Under the pieces are notes generated by a model. The model saw nothing but the letters and a program-made list of their open reading frames with translations. It had not been told where the DNA came from and searched no databases. 9,370 nt of DNA from Pirellulaceae bacterium (lineage in GTDB: Bacteria > Planctomycetota > Planctomycetia > Pirellulales > Pirellulaceae). This document shows positions 1-6,992 of this stretch, one piece after another. A program made the translations under genes and the position numbers. The stretch's first letter is position 1; the number at the start of each line of letters is the position of its first letter. Location of the stretch: contig JASLRF010000305.1 in assembly GCA_030744095.1 (NCBI GenBank), positions 1 through 9,370 of the forward strand, given 5' to 3'.

Positions 1-1400
1 ACGACCAGTGCACGGCCGACATGCGACTTCGTAAAGTAGTCGCCAGCCTGTGCGCCAAGAAACTCGAATCTCTCATCGTTCTTTCGCCAGGCCAACGGTG
101 GTTCGGCGTACGGCGCGTCTTCACCGAACAGGTGTCGATTGTCGTCGACATGTCCGTTGGTCACCACCAGATCCAATCTACCGTCCAAATCAAAGTCGGC
201 AAAAGCAGTCCCCCAGCCGACCCAGGGATAGCCCTGCGAGTACAAACCGATTTGTTGACTCGATTCCTGGAAAAATCCGTCCGACATGTTCAGATAGAAG
301 GAGTTGTGTTCGTTCGAGAAATTTGTGACGAACAGTTCGGGGAGCCCGTCACCTGTAACGTCCGCCGCATCGACACCCATCCCGGCCTGTACCGATCCCT
401 TATAGTCATAGGCCACCCCAGACAATTCGGTCTCGTCGTTAAACATGCCGTTACCGCTGTTCACGAACAACGAATTGGCGTTCAAGTCGTTTCCGATATA
501 CAGGTCACAATGTCCATCACGATTTAGGTCGGCCGCAATGACCCCCTGGGCTCGTCCGCTACGACCACCGAGACCAGTCGCCAATGTGACGTCGTCAAAA
601 GTCCCGTCTCCTCGGTTTTGAAACAAGACGTCGTCGACTGGTTCTACCGAATGGGGGCCACAGTAGACTCGTGCATTGCGCTTTCGATCACCACACCATC
701 GGCGCGTTTCCCATGTCCACTTGGCATAGTTGCAGACGTAAAGATCCAGCAAGCCATCTTCGTCGTAGTCGAAGAAAGCGGCGCTGGTTCCCCAGCGTTC
801 ATCGTCAACCTGCGCGGCCTGCGTCACGGCTTCAAAATGGCCATCGCCCAGGTTGTGATAGAGCACATTGCTGCCGAAACAGTTCACGTAAACGTCTGGG
901 AAACCGTCGCCGTCGTAATCCCCTATGGCAAGTCCTGCACTGTAGCCATTGTGGTCCAGTCCGCACTGCCTGGTCACCTCCTCGAAACGTGCCGATCCTA
1001 AATTGCGATAACAGCGATTGATCGGCGTCGTTCGTCCGTCTTTCAACGGAAAAGGAGTGCCCGTGGCAAAGTAGAGATCGTACAAACCGTCGAGATCGTA
1101 ATCTAAAGCGGCCAACCCACTGCCGTTGGCCGCAGGGAACGGCTTTTCGGCATTGGCACCGGAATTGTGCTGAAAGTCAATTCCTGTCGACGCCGTGATG
1201 GTGGTGAACCAGCCAGGTTCGTGAGATTCCGGCTGCACGTCAACGGTGTCGAGTGGTAACCTGACCCTGGGATGTTGCCCAGGCTGGTCGACGGCCGCCT
1301 TGGTAGTTGTGTCGGCTCTTCGTATGTGCACCACCCAGATTCCTCCGGCGGCAATAAGCAGGAGGATCGCCAATATGGGGATTGTTGATTGGAAACGCAT
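1..1400 (-). CDS. CRTAC1-type FG-GAP/VCBS repeat protein, membrane-anchored or exported (3' end outside window)
   Basis: I translated this frame by hand: it is open for 466 codons from an ATG at 1400 to the left edge, so the C-terminus is missing. Residues 7-24 form a hydrophobic signal or anchor segment. Six calcium-type FG-GAP motifs follow at about residues 100-109, 161-170, 211-220, 291-300, 347-356 and 402-411 (for example DYDGDGFPDV), consistent with a seven-bladed beta-propeller. The YCGP motif near 246-249 followed by a QNRGDGTF-like stretch, and TNGHVDD at 414-420, are typical of CRTAC1/ASPIC-UnbV proteins. The ASPIC/UnbV domain itself would lie in the missing part, so its presence is inferred. 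The start lies 4 bases after the stop of the upstream TPR gene and has no clear Shine-Dalgarno sequence, which suggests translational coupling. Family proteins are usually extracellular or envelope-bound; the ligand is unknown. Confidence 0.9.
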   Translation of the reverse strand, partial: MRFQSTIPILAILLLIAAGGIWVVHIRRADTTTKAAVDQPGQHPRVRLPLDTVDVQPESHEPGWFTTITASTGIDFQHNSGANAEKPFPAANGSGLAALDYDLDGLYDLYFATGTPFPLKDGRTTPINRCYRNLGSARFEEVTRQCGLDHNGYSAGLAIGDYDGDGFPDVYVNCFGSNVLYHNLGDGHFEAVTQAAQVDDERWGTSAAFFDYDEDGLLDLYVCNYAKWTWETRRWCGDRKRNARVYCGPHSVEPVDDVLFQNRGDGTFDDVTLATGLGGRSGRAQGVIAADLNRDGHCDLYIGNDLNANSLFVNSGNGMFNDETELSGVAYDYKGSVQAGMGVDAADVTGDGLPELFVTNFSNEHNSFYLNMSDGFFQESSQQIGLYSQGYPWVGWGTAFADFDLDGRLDLVVTNGHVDDNRHLFGEDAPYAEPPLAWRKNDERFEFLGAQAGDYFTKSHVGRALV

Positions 1401-1404
1401 GAAC

Positions 1405-2721
1405 TCAGAAGTGGTCGATGGGTAGTGTCTCGATCGAGGGCAGTTTGGTGCGACGGAAGACTGCGTCCGCCAACTCGATGACGAATGTTTCTGCTGGAGC
1501 TTCCTTGAGCAAGCGTTTCAGCAGCAGTTCCGCCTCGCTCCAGTTACCGGCTGCCGCGAACCGATGAGCGCGGATGACCCGTGCCCAGAAGGAATCCGGG
1601 GATTCTAGAAACAAGACGTTGATGTCATTGTTCAGCTCTTCGATGCGCCGCTGCTTGGCTGTTATTTCTCGCCACTTCTTAATCTCATCTTCGTTCTTGA
1701 GTAGCGTGTGGGTGCGTTCAAAAAGATATCCGGTACTGTACGGAACATCGGAGAATTGCTCCAGCGGCTTGAGCCACTCAAGCGCCACGTCGGGCTGTCC
1801 CTTTTGCAGGGCGATATTGGCGAGCCCCTCTCGTGCTTTCCCATTGAGGGGTTGCAGTTGGATCGCCTTTTTCCATGCTTGAGCCGCCTTTTCCGACTCA
1901 CCAAGCTGCAATGCAGCATCGCCCAACAGAACAAACGCATCAGGAGTTTCGCGGATTGCAACACTGCGTTTCAGCCGCTCGACCGCTTCGTCAGGCCTCC
2001 CCAAACGCAAAAACGTGCTGCCATATTGCAAGAAGAACTCGTCCCGTGTGACTTGCAGGTTTTCGGCATTCGGCTCATGCTTCAGAACTTCTGCGAAAGC
2101 CTTGGCCGCTTTGTCGTAGTTTCCCAGATCGCCAAGAATCGTACCGACAAATACGTTGCCACGCGCTGCTTGTGCGGGGTTTTCGGCCAGTTTCTCAACG
2201 TTGACAAGTGCGTCAGCAAGCCGGCCCAAGCGAACTTGGCAAGCTGCTGTTTCGTACAAGGCATCAGGTTCATCCGGTTCGACGTCAAGTACCCGGTTCA
2301 GTAAAGGCAGCGCACGCGACCACTGGCTCTTCATCATCAATGCGCGTCCCCAGGCGTGTACATCTTCAACATCCGCAGCTCCGATTTGATCGAACAGAAC
2401 GATGGCTTTGTCGGGAAGGCCCAACGCGACGAAGGTATGGGCTTGCAATGCCATTGCACGTTGATGCCCGGGGTGCCTGTTGAGGAATCCCTCAAGAAGG
2501 TAGTGGGCGTATTTGGCATCGCCACGTTCCAGTGCCGCACTTGCTTCTCCCAACACCCGCTCCTGCCACAGATGCAGAGCCACCGTAACAAACGCAACGA
2601 CGGTCACGATCACGGCGATGCGCACCAACCATCGCCTGATCTTCTTCTTCGCTGGAGGAACATTGGCAGGCGGATCAGGCTCGGCATCCTCGTTCGATTT
2701 GTGATTCGACGCTGAGTTCAT
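1405..2721 (-). CDS. Membrane-anchored tetratricopeptide repeat protein (long paralogue)
   Basis: This is a 438-residue protein. A charged, proline-containing N-terminus (1-30, with KKKIRR at 26-30) precedes one transmembrane helix at about 31-52, so the rest probably lies in the periplasm or equivalent compartment. TPR-like helix pairs fill about 55-410; clear units include 133-165 (ALPLLNRVLDVEPDEPDALY), 196-220, 233-257, 264-292 and 298-322. TPRs are protein-binding scaffolds; no catalytic motif is visible. I chose the ATG at 2721 over a GTG at 2736. An AAGGAG at 2736-2741 overlaps that GTG but lies 14 bases from the ATG, and a possible small ORF ends in ATGA at this ATG. The protein aligns without gaps to the next TPR protein upstream at a constant offset of 21 residues, then has about 66 extra C-terminal residues with one more TPR-like unit (377-409). 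It is probably co-translated with the CRTAC1-type gene 4 bases downstream. Confidence 0.88.
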   Translation of the reverse strand: MNSASNHKSNEDAEPDPPANVPPAKKKIRRWLVRIAVIVTVVAFVTVALHLWQERVLGEASAALERGDAKYAHYLLEGFLNRHPGHQRAMALQAHTFVALGLPDKAIVLFDQIGAADVEDVHAWGRALMMKSQWSRALPLLNRVLDVEPDEPDALYETAACQVRLGRLADALVNVEKLAENPAQAARGNVFVGTILGDLGNYDKAAKAFAEVLKHEPNAENLQVTRDEFFLQYGSTFLRLGRPDEAVERLKRSVAIRETPDAFVLLGDAALQLGESEKAAQAWKKAIQLQPLNGKAREGLANIALQKGQPDVALEWLKPLEQFSDVPYSTGYLFERTHTLLKNEDEIKKWREITAKQRRIEELNNDINVLFLESPDSFWARVIRAHRFAAAGNWSEAELLLKRLLKEAPAETFVIELADAVFRRTKLPSIETLPIDHF

Positions 2722-2861
2722 GTTCGCTGAGGGCACTCCTTCTTCGCGTTTTGGCTTAGGTAGATACGCGGTTGGTGATTCCTATTTACACGAGCCTGTT
2801 GCCCGGGGTCTTGCATCCGACCGTGCCGCCATGTGCGCATTCCGCGTTGCGGTGGAGTCAC
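2718..2861 (-). CDS. Candidate small ORF, 47 aa, overlapping the start of the long TPR gene
   Basis: A GTG at 2861 is preceded by AAGGAAGGA (2869-2877) with a 7-base spacer. It opens a 47-codon frame whose TGA (2720-2718) overlaps the ATG of the long TPR gene as ATGA. This arrangement is typical of translational coupling and would explain how that gene starts despite its distant Shine-Dalgarno sequence. An ATG eight codons in (2840) is an alternative start. Against coding: the product is basic and polar, rich in Arg and Gln, with no signal peptide, hydrophobic segment or recognisable motif, and the frame could be open by chance. It may act only as a leader that delivers ribosomes. I do not recognise a family. 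Confidence 0.22.
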   Translation of the reverse strand: MTPPQRGMRTWRHGRMQDPGQQARVNRNHQPRIYLSQNAKKECPQRT

Positions 2862-2937
2862 CGGCAAGTCCTTCCTTCAGTGTACCAGCTGGGACTCACG
2901 TAGCTACACGTCTGTCCGTCCCACCGGTCAAGCACCT

Positions 2938-3993
2938 TCAGTTTGATCGAACCTCGAATGCTGCTTGGAGCTTCGCCGACTTACGCAGGATGGCGACCTT
3001 TTGTTGCCAGTGCTCCGCCAGATCTTCATTTCCCAATAGCGTATGTGCTCGCTGCATCATGTACGCTGCAGCCTCTGTGGCCAGCTGATCAGTCGCAATT
3101 GGCGCGAGCCACTGCAGCGCCGCATCTGATTCAGTTCCGCTCAAGGCCAACTCGGCCAGCCCCAGTCGCGCTTCAAGGTTGTCTTCGTCCTCTTTCACAA
3201 CGTCTGACCATATGCTGGCGGCCTCGCTCTTATTTCCCACTCGATACCATGCTTCTGCCAGTTGCGTCCGAATCTCCGCACTTGGCTGCAGATCCAGGCT
3301 GCGCTGCAAATAGACCAGGGCTTGTCGTGGTCTTGCTTCTAGCATGAGATCGTCGGCGTAGCCCCGAAAGAACTCGGCAGGTTGAATCGTCAGGCCGGAT
3401 GCGTCCGGCGATAGTTTCTCGATCTGCTCCCAGCTCTTGATTGCCAGGTGCGTATTGCCCAGCGATCCGTGAATCACCCCCTGATGAAAAAGGCCGTCAA
3501 GCGCATGGCCTGGCAATGATTCCAGCTCGGCAGCACTTCGCAACGCGGCGTCCGTTCGTCCCAGTTGATATCTGCAGATCGTCAGATCGCGCAAGGTCAT
3601 TGCGTCATTACGTCCGATGGCATTTAATTGTTCGAGCAGCGGCAGCGCCTTATGCCATTGCCTTTGGTGGAGCAGCGAGATTGCCCACGCACGCAGCTCG
3701 TCGGGGGTGCTGGCGCCGGTCTGCGAAAAGAGTTCACTTGCCTCATCCCACTTCCGAACCGCAACGAGCGTGCGAGCCTTAAGGAGCAGTGCCCGCTGGT
3801 GACCGGGACGATGTGTGAGAAACGCATCAAGCGTTTCCAGCGCCCCACTCGGATCTCCTGATTGCAAAAGTGATTCGGCTACGACCAGCGACCGATCCTG
3901 CCACCAGGCCAAGGCGACCACAAGGACGACAACCGATATCAGCACCAGAGCGATTCTAAACGGCCGAACGAGTCGGCGATGGCGATTACGCAT
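2938..3993 (-). CDS. Membrane-anchored tetratricopeptide repeat protein (short paralogue)
   Basis: This is a 351-residue protein with a very basic N-terminus (MRNRHRRLVR), one transmembrane helix at about 12-31, and TPR-like helix pairs over about 35-345. Recognisable units lie at 113-145, 174-198, 212-236, 243-271 and 277-301. It is a paralogue of the TPR protein encoded just downstream. Matching landmarks include PGHQRA (63-68), LGN (178-180), FF (208-209) and HTLLGNED (317-324), all at the same 21-residue offset with no gap. It ends about where the other protein continues with a further 66 residues. The ATG at 3993 has an AAGGA Shine-Dalgarno (4001-4005) 7 bases upstream. It follows the heme/VCBS lipoprotein gene by 27 bases, so the two are probably one operon. 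No enzyme motif is seen; a scaffold or assembly role in the envelope is inferred. Confidence 0.88.
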   Translation of the reverse strand: MRNRHRRLVRPFRIALVLISVVVLVVALAWWQDRSLVVAESLLQSGDPSGALETLDAFLTHRPGHQRALLLKARTLVAVRKWDEASELFSQTGASTPDELRAWAISLLHQRQWHKALPLLEQLNAIGRNDAMTLRDLTICRYQLGRTDAALRSAAELESLPGHALDGLFHQGVIHGSLGNTHLAIKSWEQIEKLSPDASGLTIQPAEFFRGYADDLMLEARPRQALVYLQRSLDLQPSAEIRTQLAEAWYRVGNKSEAASIWSDVVKEDEDNLEARLGLAELALSGTESDAALQWLAPIATDQLATEAAAYMMQRAHTLLGNEDLAEHWQQKVAILRKSAKLQAAFEVRSN

Positions 3994-4020
3994 CAGTAGT
4001 TCCTTTTCCCATGACAGCTT

Positions 4021-5589
4021 TCACTGCCCGACAGCCGAACCAGCCGCCGCCTGATCGCGGGATCCGTTCCACCTGACATTTAGCCAAGGTTTGTTCGTCG
4101 AGGCCACGTCCTGGAAATTCCCTACGGCCAGGTCGGCGTCGCCGTCCCCGTCAAAATCACCGACCTCAAGAGCTACGTGGTCGAGCGACCCAATTTCCAA
4201 TGAGTGCGGTTGAAAATCGCCAGGTTCAGTCTGCTCAAGCCAAATGACAGAAGGGTGGTCCGTGACGACTGATTTGGTTACCAGATTGTTTGGCATGAAA
4301 CTGACTGCCACGATGTCCAGGTCGGTGTCACCATCGAGGTCGGCTGCTAAAGCGCGCTGCACGCCAACCATGTCTATGACCCGGTGGATAGAAAAAGGAA
4401 AGACGCCTTGGTTTTCCAGCCACGTGACGCCTTGAAAGGGCTTCAGGAAGTCGGTGTCAAAGTTGTCGCCGTTGCTGTACAGCACGTCAAGATCCCCGTC
4501 CTGGTCGAGATCAACAAGTTGAATTCCGCTGGAACCGTAAGACGGGTCACCCGCGGTGAAGATTCGCTCGCGTCGAAATCCACCCTGGCCGTCATTCAAG
4601 TATGCCTCGACAATCTCGTGTTCCTGGCTGATCAACGCCACGAAGTCGGAGCGTCCGTCGCCGTTCAAATCTCCAACGGGCACGTGAATGCCCCCGTGCC
4701 GGTCGTCGATGACGTGTTCACGCAACTGCGGAATGCCGTCTTCGTTGCCAAGGTTTTCGTAGAGCAAAATGCGGCCAGTCCGTAGGTGTCCAAATTCCGC
4801 AACGACCAGATCTGCATCGCCATCTTCATCAAAATCGCTTGCCCGTACGTCGGCGACACGCCCCAATCCACTGACCAGCAGGCGTTGCCGCCACAGTGAC
4901 TTTGTCCGATCACGTCGCAGCCAGACCAGAGCACCGAGATGATGGTCCTCCGAAGCAAAGCTTCCCAATTCTGCCGCCACAACTTCCTCAAACCCGTCGC
5001 CGTCCAGATCACACGTGGCGAGACGAGCCGGATTCTTAAGTGTCGCCAGCAGCTCCACGGCTAGTGTAGGTTCCGCGCTCAGCACTCTGCCAATTTCACC
5101 CGATCGCATGTCACAGAAGACGAGGCTCTTCTGATCGTCGCCCGGCAATTGCAACCAACTGATCGTGGCCACTGCGGGCGGCTCGAGAAGTGGAGCAGGT
5201 GTCGCGCTTTGCTCGGACTGAAATCGCGTATCCGAAAGGCGCGTGTCAAGCGAGGGTGGCATGACGTTCAGCTCCAGAGGTGCCAGCGACTGGTAGTAGG
5301 CCGTCACATCTTGTATGGAAGGTGCCGTCAGGTCCGATCGAAACGACTCGAAGTAGAAGTTGAAACCACGCTCCACCTCACGTGGCCACGACTGTTGTGG
5401 AATACTGTCAGGCGACGGCGTCGCGTGGCAATCCCCACAAAAGGCATCGATCTGTGGCTTCAGTGCTGCCACCTCAACAGCAGGTGATGGGATGGGCGTT
5501 GTTGTGACTGGGTCGCCGCCTTGTTGTCGACACCCCACAACCAGCACGATCACAAGTATGCCAAGCAATCGCTGGGCCTTGAGCCGCAT
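4021..5589 (-). CDS. Lipoprotein with one cytochrome c motif and VCBS/FG-GAP repeats
   Basis: This is a 522-residue protein. The N-terminus (MRLKAQ, then hydrophobic 8-19) ends in a lipobox VVGC with Cys20. The next residue is Arg, not Asp, so in a standard Lol system it would go to the outer membrane. A Pro/Thr linker leads to a single heme-c attachment motif, CGDCH (51-55), in a context (CHATPSPDS, then WP at 68-69 and AYY at 97-99) like the small cytochrome domain found at the N-terminus of some VCBS-repeat proteins of Planctomycetes and Bacteroidetes. Six calcium-type FG-GAP motifs follow at 194-203, 252-261, 307-316, 360-369, 417-426 and 478-487 and imply a beta-propeller. No Met lies where I would expect the distal heme ligand; the nearest is Met110. 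I chose the ATG at 5589 over a TTG at 5613 because it has GGGAG 10 bases upstream and gives a normal lipoprotein signal. It is first in the minus-strand cluster. Confidence 0.9.
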   Translation of the reverse strand: MRLKAQRLLGILVIVLVVGCRQQGGDPVTTTPIPSPAVEVAALKPQIDAFCGDCHATPSPDSIPQQSWPREVERGFNFYFESFRSDLTAPSIQDVTAYYQSLAPLELNVMPPSLDTRLSDTRFQSEQSATPAPLLEPPAVATISWLQLPGDDQKSLVFCDMRSGEIGRVLSAEPTLAVELLATLKNPARLATCDLDGDGFEEVVAAELGSFASEDHHLGALVWLRRDRTKSLWRQRLLVSGLGRVADVRASDFDEDGDADLVVAEFGHLRTGRILLYENLGNEDGIPQLREHVIDDRHGGIHVPVGDLNGDGRSDFVALISQEHEIVEAYLNDGQGGFRRERIFTAGDPSYGSSGIQLVDLDQDGDLDVLYSNGDNFDTDFLKPFQGVTWLENQGVFPFSIHRVIDMVGVQRALAADLDGDTDLDIVAVSFMPNNLVTKSVVTDHPSVIWLEQTEPGDFQPHSLEIGSLDHVALEVGDFDGDGDADLAVGNFQDVASTNKPWLNVRWNGSRDQAAAGSAVGQ

Positions 5590-5599
5590 AAGGAACAAT

Positions 5600-5604
5600 C
5601 TCCC
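5600..5604 (-). promoter_or_regulatory. Shine-Dalgarno GGGAG deciding the start of the heme/VCBS lipoprotein gene
   Basis: GGGAG on the minus strand lies 10 bases before the ATG at 5589. It falls inside the reading frame opened by the upstream TTG at 5613, so it supports the shorter protein with a clean lipoprotein signal peptide. Confidence 0.5.
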
Positions 5605-5706
5605 GTCAATCAATTCAATTCTTTCCCGCTCCTCCGCGCCAGATTGGTCGCGAAGTTGCCTTCAAGTCGGCAACGTATCTGATCGTGCCATTCCAACGAT
5701 TGCCTG

Positions 5707-6795
5707 TCACTTTTTACCGATCGTCCTGGCGAAGAAGTGCTCCATCTCAGGGCCCGTTTCCTTGGCGTTTTTCATAAAGACACCATGGCCAGAGCCGTCA
5801 GTGAAGCGCCGGTAAGTAACGTCTTTCGCACCGGCTTTTCTAAGTGCTTCAACGAAGTTGTCAGAGTTGCTGACGTTCACTGTCCTGTCCGATGCTTCGT
5901 GAAAGAGGAGAAAAGGCGGGGCACCTGCGCTAACGTAGCTCATCGGTGCGATCAGCTTCCTGTCTTCCTCTGATCCGCCGCGGACATTCGGCGTTGTAGG
6001 CGTCGCCGAAGCAGCAACGGCAGCAACGGCGCTGGAATACTCTTGCCAGGGTCCGTCTCCGTCCAGGCGTTTTTCACTGTGAGAAACACCCAACATGGCC
6101 ACGAGGTGCGCGCCGGCCGAATTGCCGTAGGCACCAATCCGATCGGGCGCGACGTTGTATTTATCGGCGTGGGCGCGAAGCCAACGCACCGCACATTTGA
6201 CGTCCTCGATGCAAGGGAGTTTCGAACTATCAAGTCGATAATTGACGGAGACGCAGACGTACCCTTTGGCGGCGTAGTCGAGAGCCTGACCAATGAAGTT
6301 CTGTGTTCGCTTATCACCGCCGACCCAACCGCCGCCATGTACAAAGACGATCGCGGGCCGACGTGCCTCGGAGGCCTCAGAAGGTCTGGCGAGATCAAGC
6401 TTCCAAGCGTCATTGCCTTCGCGGTAGGCGATGTTCAGTTCGACGGTTACTCCGTCGGCTGCACGCTGGCGCACTTGCCCGTCGGACAATCCTGATCGAG
6501 CTCGGCGCGTCCGGTTTACGGTACTCGACAGTCGGTCGGCGAGTTTGCTTAGTTCGGCACGGTCCAAGTAGCCATCGCTGTTGACATCGTTGCGGCGGAA
6601 GTTGGACTTCATGAGCCCCGTCGACTCGGCGAGTGCGATTCTTCCGTCCTTGTTTGTGTCCTGTCGCGCGAACCAGTTGGTGACGCGCTGCTCGCGAGAA
6701 ATCCGTGGGTCGCTTCGCGTGCGCTGGGCGTCCTGGGCGAGCGTTGTAACGGCAGTCAAAAGCGTGGTGACCACGATGGTAATTCGGAGTTTCAT
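5707..6795 (-). CDS. Secreted EF-hand alpha/beta-hydrolase (esterase/lipase, BD-FAE/HSL-like)
   Basis: This is a 362-residue protein. A signal peptide (about 1-20, cleavage near TLA-QDA) is followed by two full 12-residue EF-hand loops at 46-57 (DTNKDGRIALAE) and 70-81 (DVNSDGYLDRAE). An alpha/beta-hydrolase domain covers about 115-360. It has the oxyanion-hole motif HGGGW (153-157), the nucleophile elbow GNSAG (224-228, Ser226), a likely acid Asp303 and the catalytic His337 in SGHGVF. The catalytic set is complete, so an active carboxylic-ester hydrolase is expected. The family includes acetyl, feruloyl and lipid esterases, and the exact substrate cannot be read from sequence. The EF-hands probably bind calcium for stability or contacts. 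The ATG at 6795 has only a weak AAGAAG upstream. It is divergent from the sulfatase gene, which suggests a shared role in polysaccharide breakdown. The stop lies 117 bases before the start of the heme/VCBS lipoprotein gene, so read-through into that cluster is possible. Confidence 0.93.
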   Translation of the reverse strand: MKLRITIVVTTLLTAVTTLAQDAQRTRSDPRISREQRVTNWFARQDTNKDGRIALAESTGLMKSNFRRNDVNSDGYLDRAELSKLADRLSSTVNRTRRARSGLSDGQVRQRAADGVTVELNIAYREGNDAWKLDLARPSEASEARRPAIVFVHGGGWVGGDKRTQNFIGQALDYAAKGYVCVSVNYRLDSSKLPCIEDVKCAVRWLRAHADKYNVAPDRIGAYGNSAGAHLVAMLGVSHSEKRLDGDGPWQEYSSAVAAVAASATPTTPNVRGGSEEDRKLIAPMSYVSAGAPPFLLFHEASDRTVNVSNSDNFVEALRKAGAKDVTYRRFTDGSGHGVFMKNAKETGPEMEHFFARTIGKK

Positions 6796-6843
6796 GGGCG
6801 TTCTTCTTATCGCGGGTTATGGGGTTGCCACGAGGCAGCCATC

Positions 6844-6849
6844 ATTATA
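6844..6849 (-). promoter_or_regulatory. Candidate -10 box (TATAAT) for the EF-hand esterase gene
   Basis: The minus strand carries a perfect TATAAT here, 48 bases before the ATG at 6795. I see no good TTGACA-like box 16-18 bases upstream, so a sigma70 promoter with a weak -35, or an activator-dependent one, is inferred. Confidence 0.35.
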
Positions 6850-6901
6850 GCCACGACTGATGCCGAAACTGTACCACACCTGTTCGGGCCTTAAGTGAAG
6901 T

Positions 6902-6930
6902 TTGTATTCAGTTTGCAAGTCGGCTAAAAT
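6902..6930 (+). promoter_or_regulatory. Candidate sigma70-type promoter for the sulfatase gene
   Basis: TTGTAT (6902-6907, three of six matches to TTGACA) and TAAAAT (6925-6930, five of six matches to TATAAT) are separated by 17 bases. Transcription would start near 6937, leaving a leader of about 55 bases before the ATG at 6993. The -35 match is weak, so this rests mainly on the -10 box and the spacing. Confidence 0.33.
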
Positions 6931-6992
6931 TCGCCGCTGGCCATTGGCGGCATGTCGATCGTAACTCGGCCCTTACATGCAAGGATCTACGA

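Noticed and set aside
21..527. 168-codon plus-strand open frame
   Set aside because: It lies antisense to the CRTAC1-type gene, whose frame shows clear repeated FG-GAP motifs. The plus-strand product has no signal or recognisable domain.
1708..2304. 198-codon plus-strand open frame
   Set aside because: It is antisense to the TPR repeats of the long paralogue and shows no motif, so it is a shadow of the real gene.
2879..2887. Extended -10-like TGGTACACT on the minus strand upstream of the long TPR gene
   Set aside because: No matching -35 box is visible, and its start point would fall on the candidate small ORF's Shine-Dalgarno sequence. Support is too weak to call.
2903..2931. TTGACC-17-TGTAGC on the minus strand just after the short TPR gene
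   Set aside because: The -35 is good but the -10 matches only three of six positions. It could be an internal promoter but is not supported well enough.
5655..5674. Hairpin with 6-base arms (GTTGCC/GGCAAC, 8-base loop) after the esterase stop
   Set aside because: There is no T-run after the stem on the minus strand and the stem is short, so I do not call an intrinsic terminator.
5360..5815. 151-codon plus-strand open frame spanning the esterase/lipoprotein junction
   Set aside because: It covers the ends of two well-supported minus-strand genes and their spacer, and has no recognisable domain or Shine-Dalgarno sequence.
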